NCBI GenBank assembly: GCA_016926695.1
Contig: JAFGOB010000175.1
Span: forward strand, 7,765-71,764
Length of the DNA stretch: 64,000 nt
Source: Dehalococcoidales bacterium
Lineage (GTDB): Bacteria; Chloroflexota; Dehalococcoidia; Dehalococcoidales; UBA3254
Direction: 5' to 3'
Part shown: positions 34,043 to 42,135 of the stretch, piece after piece
Numbering within the stretch: the stretch's first letter is position 1
Layout: each line of letters opens with the position of its first letter
Notes under the pieces: model-generated
Told to the model about the DNA's origin: nothing
The model's database searches: none
The model's input: only the letters and a program-made list of their open reading frames with translations
Translations under genes and position numbers: made by a program

Positions 34043-35410
34043 ATGTCACCACTGATTAACCGTGATAATATACTGGAAACAGTCAGAATGATCCAGGATG
34101 AAAACCTGGATATACGTACTATCACCATGGGAATAACCCTTTTCGATTGTACCGATCCCGATGGAAAAAAAGCCAGGCAGAAAATCTATCAGAAAATAGT
34201 CCGTTTAGCCGGCGACCTGGTTAAAACGGGCGAATCAATTGAAGAGGAGTACGGTATTCCTATCATTAACAAGCGGATCGCTGTCACTCCCCTTTGTCTT
34301 ATTGCACCGGCTACCGGTGAAGAAGATTACGTAGCTTTTGCCGAGACACTGGACAGGAGCGCCAAAGAGGTCGGAGTGGATTTCATAGGCGGATTTTCAG
34401 CCATTGTCCAGAAAGGCTGTTCCAGAGGCGACAGGATACTGCTGGACTCCATTCCGCAGGCTATGTCATGCACTGATGTGGTCTGTTCGTCGGTCTGTGT
34501 GGGTACAACGCGGGCCGGACTGAACATGGATGTTGTCAGGGAAATGGGCAGGATTATAAAAGAGACCGCTCGTCTGACGGCTGATCACAACAGCATTGGT
34601 TGTGCCAAAATGACTGTTTTTGCGAACGCGGTTGACGATAATCCTTTTATGGCAGGGGCTTTTACCGGTATCGGAGAAGCTGAATGCTCAATCAATGTGG
34701 GTATAAGCGGTCCTGGAGTTATACGCTCGGCGGTAGAGAAGGTAAAAGGCCAGTCCTTTGAAGTGCTGGCGGAGACTATTAAAAAAATGGCCTTCAAGAT
34801 AACACGGGCGGGACAATTGGTAGCACAGGAAACCTCTAAGCGGCTGGGGGTCTCTTTCGGAATAGTAGATCTTTCTCTGGCCCCCACACCCCGTACCGGG
34901 GACAGCATAGCCAATATCCTCGAAATGATGGGACTGGAGTCATGTGGAACGCATGGTACTACTGCTGCACTGGCCCTTCTTACCGATTGCGTCAAGAAGG
35001 GCGGCTTGATGGCCTGCAGTCATGCCGGAGGGCTTTCGGGCGCCTTTATACCAGTCAGCGAAGATGCGGGTATGATTGAGGCTGTAAACCGGGGTTCAAT
35101 CAACATCGACAAGCTGGAAGCTATGACCTGTGTCTGTTCGGTAGGACTTGACATGATCGCTGTGCCAGGAGACACGCCCGAGGAGACTATTTCTGCTATT
35201 ATCGCGGACGAAGCCTCTATCGGAATAGTAAATAACAAGACTACTTCCGTACGCATCATTCCGGTTTTCGGCAGGAATGCCGGTGAAAAGGTTGAATTCG
35301 GAGGACTGCTTGGAAGAGCGCCAATTATGGCCGTCAATCCATACTCAAGCAGGGATTTTATACGGCGCAGCGGTCGTATTCCGGCGCCGCTTCATAGTTA
35401 CCGTAACTGA
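34043..35410 (+). CDS. PFL-family protein, UPF0210 (DUF711)
   Basis: This 455-residue soluble protein is of the usual family length. Recognisable stretches include [48 protein letters not shown] and the Gly-rich end [10 protein letters not shown]. The family is structurally related to pyruvate-formate-lyase-like barrels, but its reaction is unknown. The adjacent ACT-domain gene probably encodes its regulatory partner. Shikimate kinase follows after 120 bases, which may hint at an amino-acid or aromatic theme, though this is weak. Confidence 0.92.
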   Translation: MSPLINRDNILETVRMIQDENLDIRTITMGITLFDCTDPDGKKARQKIYQKIVRLAGDLVKTGESIEEEYGIPIINKRIAVTPLCLIAPATGEEDYVAFAETLDRSAKEVGVDFIGGFSAIVQKGCSRGDRILLDSIPQAMSCTDVVCSSVCVGTTRAGLNMDVVREMGRIIKETARLTADHNSIGCAKMTVFANAVDDNPFMAGAFTGIGEAECSINVGISGPGVIRSAVEKVKGQSFEVLAETIKKMAFKITRAGQLVAQETSKRLGVSFGIVDLSLAPTPRTGDSIANILEMMGLESCGTHGTTAALALLTDCVKKGGLMACSHAGGLSGAFIPVSEDAGMIEAVNRGSINIDKLEAMTCVCSVGLDMIAVPGDTPEETISAIIADEASIGIVNNKTTSVRIIPVFGRNAGEKVEFGGLLGRAPIMAVNPYSSRDFIRRSGRIPAPLHSYRN

Positions 35411-35530
35411 TATGCAGCTATGGATGCTTCCTGAAGGAGACAAATGCTCGTCCGGCATTCAAGCGGACTTCTATTTTATATAATCATATAGTTACGTTAC
35501 ATATATATTTATACGCGGCGATTTTTTAAA

Positions 35531-36073
35531 ATGAAAAACAACAGCGTAGTACTGATAGGCATGGCCGGGGCTGGTAAATCAACCGTCGGCGTAAGGCTCG
35601 CAGATGTTTTGGGCTTCAGTTTCATCGATCTGGATGTTTATATCAGAGAAAAGGAAAATAGTTCCATCCAGGATATTATCAACAAACAGGGTGAGGAAGT
35701 CCTGCTGGAATTGGAGCAACGTTGTATGTTTGAGATAGAGCTCAACCGGAGGGTCATCGCTCCAGGAGGCAGCGTAGTATATTTATCTGATTTGATGGCA
35801 TATCTTGAAAGGAATGCTGTTCTGGTATATCTGGAAGACCTCTTTGAAAATCTGGAAAAGAGGATCAAGAATGCACCTGAGCGCGGCATCGTGGGACTAA
35901 AGAGCAAGACTTTACGTCAGGTATACGACGAGAGAGCGCCATTGTATGCGGCATACGCTGATTGTACTATCAATTTGGCTGGTAAATCACCGGAACATGT
36001 GGTGGAAGAAATAGCCTGTTATTTACATAATCACTGGAATAACGATGTAAAGAGAAGGAATATGTCGACATAA
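35531..36073 (+). CDS. aroK: Shikimate kinase
   Basis: This 180-residue P-loop kinase has Walker A GMAGAGKST (about 10-18), substrate-binding Asp in FIDLDVYI, the GG motif as APGGSVVY, a LID segment around ERGIVGL and Arg in YDERAPLYAAYA. It phosphorylates shikimate in the chorismate pathway. The start lacks a ribosome binding site and is preceded by a very AT-rich stretch, so the mRNA may be leaderless. No other aro gene is in the window. Because it is short and stand-alone, a related small-molecule kinase role cannot be excluded. Confidence 0.8.
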   Translation: MKNNSVVLIGMAGAGKSTVGVRLADVLGFSFIDLDVYIREKENSSIQDIINKQGEEVLLELEQRCMFEIELNRRVIAPGGSVVYLSDLMAYLERNAVLVYLEDLFENLEKRIKNAPERGIVGLKSKTLRQVYDERAPLYAAYADCTINLAGKSPEHVVEEIACYLHNHWNNDVKRRNMST

Positions 36074-36296
36074 AAATGGTATATGTTCGGTATTTAAGTA
36101 AAGGCGGTTATATGATAATATTATAGCCATCAGTAATGATTTGACTGATATACAACAAGAAGACCGAAAATTTATTCAGGCCCCTGAATCTAGGGTATGC
36201 GACTGAACAGGAAAATAAGATATAATTAAAAGGGGACAAAAAAGGTTTCCTCTTAATGGAATCTTATATTTTGCATGAGAGGGAGGTATTTGTATT

Positions 36297-36497
36297 ATGC
36301 CGCAATCGATAGAATATCAAAAAATAATGACCGAAATTGTGTACATCAACCTGCCCGGGCCACAACAACCTGAGCCAACAATGAGCGGCGGAGAACTACT
36401 GCATGGTTTTCTGGCAGAGTTGCATAATGCAAATGATCCCAATATAAAAAAATATGTACATGATCTTTGCTTGAAATGGAATGTGCATTATCGTTAG
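36297..36497 (+). CDS. Small hypothetical protein (66 residues)
   Basis: I do not recognise this protein. It has a good ribosome binding site (GGGAGG about 10 bases upstream of the ATG), mixed composition, a central Pro-rich PGPQQPEPTMSGGE segment and a C-terminal amphipathic part ending in WNVHYR. There is no signal peptide or membrane helix. It stands alone between shikimate kinase and the DksA-type gene. The site and composition make it a likely real gene. Confidence 0.6.
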   Translation: MPQSIEYQKIMTEIVYINLPGPQQPEPTMSGGELLHGFLAELHNANDPNIKKYVHDLCLKWNVHYR

Positions 36498-36829
36498 TAC
36501 ATATTTTTAATAGCGGGCATTATTCCGGCCAAGCTCCTGATTGAAATACTCAATCCGACCGGAATAGTAGTCTTGTGGTCTTGAGGTTATTGCTTCACAG
36601 GCGCCGGTATAGACCTGTTTCAGATTAGCTCAATCTTCCTGTATTTGATCTGAAAGCACATATCAGACTGACTATTGGGATGTGTTCAGGCCGTTTTTAC
36701 AAATATACCGGATATTTGTTTTATTTATACCAGCGTATACGATTAATAATATTGAATATTTGACTTGATAAAAATATAATTGCCAGTACTCGAATCCGAT
36801 AGCAAGAATACGTAGATAAGGAAATCGAA
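36498..36829. other. 332-base gap before the DksA-type gene
   Basis: It contains the promoter at 36752-36780 and a weak inverted repeat (TTTCAGAT near 36620 with ATCTGAAA near 36649). No gene is seen. Confidence 0.5.
36752..36780 (+). promoter_or_regulatory. Predicted promoter of the DksA-type gene
   Basis: TTGAAT (36752-36757), a 17-base spacer and a perfect TATAAT (36775-36780), about 50 bases before the ATG. Confidence 0.55.
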
Positions 36830-37192
36830 ATGAAGAAAACAGAAATCCGCAATATTTTGGAAAAAGAGAGAAAGCGAATTATGGAGGAACTGGAAATCAG
36901 AACTGAGTCCGGTCCGTCCGGGGATAGGGCTATCAGTTCCTATAATAAAAAAATAGAAGCGGCCGACCAGTTGAGTGAACAGGAGAGGGTGAGGGCTATA
37001 GGACAGCGGCTAAAACAGCAGTTGGATGATATTGACCATGCCCTGGAAAAGCTTGATAAAGGGACATACGGGTTTTGTGATATCTGCGGCGAGCCGATTG
37101 CACCGGAAAGGTTGAAGGCCCTGCCTAACACCGGCTACTGCCTTAGCTGCAAATCAAAGATGTCCTCCACAAGCAGGGTGTATGTTACGTAA
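36830..37192 (+). CDS. DksA/TraR C4-type zinc-finger protein
   Basis: This 120-residue protein has an N-terminal helical region (about 5-75) with heptad-like charged pattern, followed by the four-Cys zinc finger (FCDICGEPIAPERL and YCLSCKS). DksA/TraR proteins enter the RNA polymerase secondary channel and adjust initiation, but many short relatives are uncharacterised. AAGGAA lies just upstream of the ATG, and a good promoter is placed ahead. A hairpin at 37216-37263 follows between this gene and the convergent aminotransferase gene. Confidence 0.9.
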   Translation: MKKTEIRNILEKERKRIMEELEIRTESGPSGDRAISSYNKKIEAADQLSEQERVRAIGQRLKQQLDDIDHALEKLDKGTYGFCDICGEPIAPERLKALPNTGYCLSCKSKMSSTSRVYVT

Positions 37193-37215
37193 AAAAAGAG
37201 TTGTAAATCTTATCA

Positions 37216-37263
37216 GGCTCTGTTCCGCATATCTCATTATCAGCATGAGAAGAGAACAGAGCC
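37216..37263. terminator. Bidirectional hairpin between convergent genes
   Basis: GGCTCTGTTC (37216-37225) is complementary to GAACAGAGCC (37254-37263), with an inner CTCAT/ATGAG pairing. No T-run follows directly. It lies where the DksA-type and aminotransferase transcripts converge. Confidence 0.5.
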
Positions 37264-37323
37264 ATCATGAACACATTCAGATCCAGGCTAAACCTGCCAG
37301 TATAAGAGTAAACTTGTGCCTTT

Positions 37324-38628
37324 TTAAGAGTATTGCCTGCATGCCAGGTAGATGTTATTGAACATCTTTTCTATGCGGTCTAGCGGGGTCGAAGCAAAGG
37401 CAATCCTGAAAAGGTTCTTTTCACTGTAACAAATCAACCCGGTGCTGTACTGATTCAGAAGAACTTCCCAGATTTTATCCGCATTACCCTTTTTCAGCCG
37501 TATACACATGAAATAACCTGAGTTAAACGGAAGAGCCTCAAAAAAGTCCCCGTATTCTTTGTGAGCCGAAAGGACTGACTTTACTTTGGAATAACGTTCG
37601 CGGATTTTCCCCTTGTTGGCCTCTTTTTCTTTGCTGTAGGTTTCCGACTTGAGGGCATTTACGAAAAGAGATTGTGAAGGATGGGGGGAATTGGAAATAT
37701 TACCCCGTATCGCACCGGCGGTTTTGTCTTCCAGTGCCTTGTATAGCTCTCTGGTCCCGTTTTTTATCCCGTAGGTTATGTACCCCACGCGAAATCCCCA
37801 GGCGTATTCTTCCTTGGTGATGCCGTCCACCTTGACAGCCAGTAAATTATCGTGTAATTGAGACAGTCCAGCGAATAACGACTCAGCATATACATCCTGC
37901 TCAAAGGCTAATCCGAAGTAGGAGTCATCCATGATTACCAGCAGTTTATTTCCTTTTTCAGCGGACTGCTTCAAAGCTTCAATAATGGCAGCCGCCGGTT
38001 CACGGGTTGGAGTATAGCCTGACGGATTGTTGGGGAAATTCAGGAGTACGATCTTCTTGCCGGCCGGACCTGAACAGACAGCCTCTTTGAATGAGTCGAT
38101 ATCAAAGGCGCGGTTTTTAAAGAAGTTGAAGAATTTCAATTCGGCTCCGCAGGCATTGGTATAAATCAGATCATAATTTTCCCAGTAAAGATCAGCCAGC
38201 AAGACCTCATCGTTCTCTTCAACGAACATATATCCTGTAAGGCTGAGTCCGTGTGTTACCCCGCAGGTTACCAGTGGAAGGCTTATTTCGTGGTTTCCCA
38301 GTGAAGGATTCTTGGCCTTTATAAGCTCCAGCCATTTTTCTCTCAGTATCTTGAGACCATCGCTGGGAGCATAAGGAAAAGCATCTCTGGCGTCCAGTTC
38401 CAGACACCGGGCTATACTGGGTAAGACCATCGGTCGGCCGTCATTTTCATATGCTGTACCTACAGTGGCATTTATTTCTTTACCCTTTGCGGCGTTTCCC
38501 TGGGCCAGTACTCCCATCCTGGGAAAGTAAATGGCCTTACCTTTCCTTGACAGCAGCTCGTATACAACTGTATTTTGAGATTTGATAATACGGTTAAGCT
38601 CTTCTGCTTGCGCGTTGATCGCAGCCAT
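37324..38628 (-). CDS. PLP-dependent class I/II aminotransferase
   Basis: This 434-residue fold-type I enzyme has a GVTHGLSLTGYMFV cofactor loop, LNFPNNPSGYTPT (the NxPNNPSG motif) and DDSYFGLAFEQD (Asp for the pyridine nitrogen). The PLP-lysine region is VKVDGITKEEYAWGFRVGY. The long ALE-type N-terminal arm begins with MAAINAQ, and GAGGAGG lies 7 bases upstream. The amino donor and acceptor are not determinable. The gene is upstream of nothing else on its strand and is followed by a convergent hairpin. Confidence 0.9.
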   Translation of the reverse strand: MAAINAQAEELNRIIKSQNTVVYELLSRKGKAIYFPRMGVLAQGNAAKGKEINATVGTAYENDGRPMVLPSIARCLELDARDAFPYAPSDGLKILREKWLELIKAKNPSLGNHEISLPLVTCGVTHGLSLTGYMFVEENDEVLLADLYWENYDLIYTNACGAELKFFNFFKNRAFDIDSFKEAVCSGPAGKKIVLLNFPNNPSGYTPTREPAAAIIEALKQSAEKGNKLLVIMDDSYFGLAFEQDVYAESLFAGLSQLHDNLLAVKVDGITKEEYAWGFRVGYITYGIKNGTRELYKALEDKTAGAIRGNISNSPHPSQSLFVNALKSETYSKEKEANKGKIRERYSKVKSVLSAHKEYGDFFEALPFNSGYFMCIRLKKGNADKIWEVLLNQYSTGLICYSEKNLFRIAFASTPLDRIEKMFNNIYLACRQYS

Positions 38629-38739
38629 GCACAGTCCTCCTCAATTCATACAAATGATCAGGTTCTTTTACTCACCCGGTATAAAATAACCGAATCATGA
38701 GTCACGACCGTTCTGCCGTGTATGATGGTTGATAGGCCT

Positions 38740-39714
38740 TTAATTGAATTCCATAAGCGGAAGACCGGCTTCAAGCCTGGCATCGTTGATATGTATCTTT
38801 ACGGATTCATCGATTGGCATAAGGGTGAAGTTGAAGTCCTCTTTAGCTCTCTGCATGCTGACTTTCCAGGGAAGACCTGTTTTGCCGTCCGAGAGTGTAG
38901 CTTTTTCACCGAAGGTAATTTTGGCCTCCGGTAAATATTTCTTAATGACCGCCGCCAGGTCCCCCGGAGAAGCAGGAGGTCCGCCGACATTATAGACGGG
39001 GTGAGGTGAGGAAGGGGCCTTGATGAGTATACGCGTGAATTCGCCAAGGTCGTCAGCGGAGACAAGCGACATCAGGCCCTTGCCGTCGCCATCCGTGGCG
39101 AATGGTTTACCTGTCGCCGCAAAGGAAGGCATATCGGACCAGAGCTGAGCGGGAGATTGACCGCCGTGCCCGTATCCGATTGTGGGGCGCAGAGCGGTGA
39201 AGTTCATACCGGCAATCTGGGAATACTGACCGGCCAGAATCTCCGCGAAAAGTTTACAAACGGCATAAGAATGGGTGGGATTGGTCTGGTCATCTTCGGT
39301 TACTTCTCTGTCCCCGTACATGGCCTGAGGACCGTAGACTGTCTCGGAACTGGCAAAGACCACACGCTTTACATCCATCAATCTGGCGGCTTCGAAAGCA
39401 TTGCACATGCCCAGAGCGTTGATGTTTGTGCTGAGCCGTGGATTAGCATTGACCGCCGGACCCATGATAAAAGCCCAGTTTACCAGTTTATCTATAGAAT
39501 AGTCCTTCATCGCGTTGAGAATATCTTCAATTTTAGAAACGTCTCCCCGCACAAAAGTGAATTTACCGGCATATCTTTGAATTGATTTCGTAAACCAGTC
39601 TTTCGGTGGGTTAATATCCATCGAGACCACTTTTTCTACATCCGGGTCTTTCAACAGGCATGAAACAGTCTTGCGGCCGAATAATCCGCTTCCTCCGATT
39701 ACCAGAACTCTCAA
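38740..39714 (-). CDS. NAD(P)-dependent epimerase/dehydratase, copy 2
   Basis: This 324-residue paralogue of the 18340-19329 protein has a Rossmann start MRVLVIGGSGLFGRKT and a catalytic SSETVYG with YAVCK (Tyr-x3-Lys). The start is TTG at 39714, with AAGGAGG 5 bases upstream and an out-of-frame ATG in between. Homology extends over the whole length, including the C-terminal HINDARLEAGLP. It lies 63 bases after the flavin reductase gene on the same strand, so the two probably share a transcript. The substrate is unknown. Confidence 0.88.
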   Translation of the reverse strand: MRVLVIGGSGLFGRKTVSCLLKDPDVEKVVSMDINPPKDWFTKSIQRYAGKFTFVRGDVSKIEDILNAMKDYSIDKLVNWAFIMGPAVNANPRLSTNINALGMCNAFEAARLMDVKRVVFASSETVYGPQAMYGDREVTEDDQTNPTHSYAVCKLFAEILAGQYSQIAGMNFTALRPTIGYGHGGQSPAQLWSDMPSFAATGKPFATDGDGKGLMSLVSADDLGEFTRILIKAPSSPHPVYNVGGPPASPGDLAAVIKKYLPEAKITFGEKATLSDGKTGLPWKVSMQRAKEDFNFTLMPIDESVKIHINDARLEAGLPLMEFN

Positions 39715-39777
39715 AACATCCTCCTTAATTAACTGCTAACTTTTTATGAATATTGTATTGCTTATTGCCGGGCAATT

Positions 39778-40335
39778 CTACTTTTTTATCAGGACTTTTC
39801 CGTCTGAAAAAGCATTGCCTGCCTTGTTACCCAGCTCCCAGTAAAAAGGACCTCCCATCAGGAGAGGGCTGATTTTAGCGATGTCCGGCTTGCCGTCTGA
39901 AAGGCATTCAGCGGCTACGTATGTCTCTTCTACCTCTGCAATAAATACCTCCTGGTTGGGCAGATCAACGGTCTGGATTACCTTACATAAAATGTTTACC
40001 GGACATTCGCTGATCATCGGCGCCTTATTCACACTTCCGTAAAAAGTGGTGAATACTGCGGATTTGTCGGTGTCCCTGCCGGAAACCAGGCCTACATAGT
40101 CTGTTTTTTGAACAAGATTTTTGGACGGGATGTTAATACTGTAATAACCCTGTTCCCTGATACCGGCGTTGGAATAATGGGCTTTATTAGCTGAGATATA
40201 AACCGTGGCGGGTCTTGGACAGATACCTCCATAGTTTCCCAGAGCCAGGTAGTTCGGCTTTCCGTTAACCAGCACCCCGGCGATGACTGCCGGAGATACT
40301 CCTACTGCTGCCTTTCCGATGTTGACCTTTTCCAT
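39778..40335 (-). CDS. Flavin reductase-domain protein
   Basis: This 185-residue flavin-binding split-barrel protein has VGVSPAVIAGVLVNGKPNY, YISANKAHYSNAGI and a mid-region QTVDLPNQEVFIAEVEE. These correspond to the FMN-binding core of flavin reductase-like proteins, which use NAD(P)H to reduce FMN or act as flavin-dependent redox partners. AGGAGG precedes the ATG by 5 bases. The gene is divergent from the bicupin gene and is followed by the second epimerase. Confidence 0.88.
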   Translation of the reverse strand: MEKVNIGKAAVGVSPAVIAGVLVNGKPNYLALGNYGGICPRPATVYISANKAHYSNAGIREQGYYSINIPSKNLVQKTDYVGLVSGRDTDKSAVFTTFYGSVNKAPMISECPVNILCKVIQTVDLPNQEVFIAEVEETYVAAECLSDGKPDIAKISPLLMGGPFYWELGNKAGNAFSDGKVLIKK

Positions 40336-40752
40336 AACAGACCTCCTTTTACAAAAAACCTTATATGGCTACTCCAGTATAATACGCTGAAATAACGATA
40401 TCAATAATACGTTTTTCATATGTTAATGAATAACTCATTATAGAATAGCTTCATATATGAAAGAAGCCTTATTGTTCCTATTTGGATAATTCATAATCCT
40501 CTAAAAGCAGCTTTCTCCGCCAGTCGGCGATAGCTGACAGGCACGGACTATATTAAGACCGATTGGCAGCTATTGACAACATACATTGACTGACGTTAAA
40601 CTAATGACCAATGTGGTGCACATATAAGAACATTAAAGGTAATAACCGGACAGATCCGTTAAGAACGTAATGTTCCGGTCTATTCTTTCACTGAAGGCTG
40701 TATCTGACCGGAATCTTCATGTGTGCCGATAATAATGAAGGAGGAAAAAGTC
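40336..40752. other. 417-base divergent regulatory gap
   Basis: Between flavin reductase and bicupin genes. A TTGACA at about 40575 and an ATAGCTG/CAGCTAT inverted repeat (around 40530-40572) hint at promoter and operator elements, but I cannot assign them. No gene is seen. Confidence 0.45.
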
Positions 40753-41637
40753 ATGGCCGCCAAGTATGGACACCTGGTAAAAAAACTGAATTTCCGGGAA
40801 GGGAGCGGTAAGACCGGAAAAACGGGCAATGCCGACTGCTATGTAAATGTGAATGGCAGCGAAATGCAGGGAATTAAGCTTAATTTTTCCTTTGGTTATT
40901 ACAGTCATAAAGGCGTATGGTTTCCGGGATCCAGTGGACTTCACCAGCATTCTTACGGTGAAGTCTTTCTGTTCTCAGGCGTGGACTACAATCATCCCAA
41001 TGCGTTCGGTGCGGAGATAGAGATGCAGATAGGCAAAGGTAACCGGACGTATTCTATTGATTCACCCTCTGTCGTGGTGATTCCCCCGGGCCTGCCCCAT
41101 TCATTGCCAGTCACTCGTAAAGTTCAAAAGCCTTTTGCTTTTCTTCATATCGGTCTGGATGAGGAAAATAAATACGAAAAGGTTGAATCTTCAGGGAAAG
41201 CGGGCGCTCCCGGGAAAATGTACTCCAAACTGGTTAAAAAAATGGAACTGAAGGACATGAAACGTGAGAGCGGCGGAAATGCCGACTATATAGCCGGATA
41301 CGGGGGCAAAATGCTGGAGGGCTTGAATACGAATTTCACCTGGGCTCTGCATACCGGAACCGGATACTGGCATGAACATGATCCGCATGTACACACCTAT
41401 GATGAAATACTGGTGTTTGTCGGGCTTGATCCCTCCAGGCCGGAATACCTGGGGGCTGAGATTGAGATAGGCATGGGTAAAGAAGGAGAAAAACATGTCT
41501 TCGATACTTCCACGGTAGTTGTTGCACCGGGAGGATTTATTCATTGTCCCCTCAACACCAGGAAAGTAGAGAAGCCGTATGGTTTCAGCGCCATTTGCCT
41601 GAATGGGGAGCACGTTACCACCTGGCTGGGGAAATAG
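40753..41637 (+). CDS. Bicupin protein
   Basis: The start at 40753 has AAGGAGG 8 bases upstream (a longer frame begins at 40723), giving 294 residues. It contains two complete cupin domains. The first has GLHQHSYGEVFLFSGVD, GAEIEMQIG and VVIPPGLPHSLP; the second has EHDPHVHTYDEILVFVGLD, GAEIEIGMG and VVAPGGFIHCPL. Each provides H-x-H-x3-4-E and a distal His for metal. Likely activities are dioxygenase, isomerase or decarboxylase; the substrate is unknown. It is related to the more divergent protein at 32241-33266. Confidence 0.85.
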   Translation: MAAKYGHLVKKLNFREGSGKTGKTGNADCYVNVNGSEMQGIKLNFSFGYYSHKGVWFPGSSGLHQHSYGEVFLFSGVDYNHPNAFGAEIEMQIGKGNRTYSIDSPSVVVIPPGLPHSLPVTRKVQKPFAFLHIGLDEENKYEKVESSGKAGAPGKMYSKLVKKMELKDMKRESGGNADYIAGYGGKMLEGLNTNFTWALHTGTGYWHEHDPHVHTYDEILVFVGLDPSRPEYLGAEIEIGMGKEGEKHVFDTSTVVVAPGGFIHCPLNTRKVEKPYGFSAICLNGEHVTTWLGK

Positions 41638-42135
41638 ATCAGGAAATAGCCGTCTATTTGACTTTTGTGACGCTGTTTTTTATCGCGTATTATAGTTGCT
41701 AATCTTATAATAATATGGATTATCAAATGACTCCGCCTGGGTCGCCCGCCGGTGTGCTGAACAGCCTGCGCAAGTTGAAGCCTGAACTTCGTTCAGGACG
41801 GTGATCTGGGCATGCTCGGCTGAGGCTCAACCAGGCTTCGTCCAGACTATTTTAAGACGATTAGTAAGCCGGCCCGGTTAGCCCGCGGACTGCAATAGAG
41901 ATTGCTGGAAAAGTTAATTGATACTTTTTCAATAGTCTTCAAAGGATGAATACAAAAAGTGTGGAATTTATCCGCGGGCTAACCGGGCCTCGAATATAGT
42001 CAATCAATATTTACGTCATACCATAAAATACCGTGTTAAACGGAAGACTCATGGTTGAATTGCTATTGCGGTTTCTGCCTGGCAGGTATATACGGGGTGG
42101 AACAGGCCTGGTTAATCATGTAAAATGGTTTTACC
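41638..42135. other. 498-base gap with a 119-bp inverted-end element
   Basis: It holds a small hairpin (CCTGAAC at 41781-41787 with GTTCAGG at 41791-41797) and the element at 41871-41989. No gene and no obvious mutS promoter or ribosome binding site are seen. Confidence 0.55.
41871..41989. mobile_element. 119-bp element with perfect 19-bp inverted ends
   Basis: GGCCCGGTTAGCCCGCGGA (41871-41889) is exactly repeated as its reverse complement at 41971-41989. The GC-rich ends enclose an AT-rich 81-base interior with a GAAAAGT/ACTTTTTC inner pairing. There is no coding capacity. The form suits a MITE or a large cruciform; only one copy is seen in the window. Confidence 0.6.
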
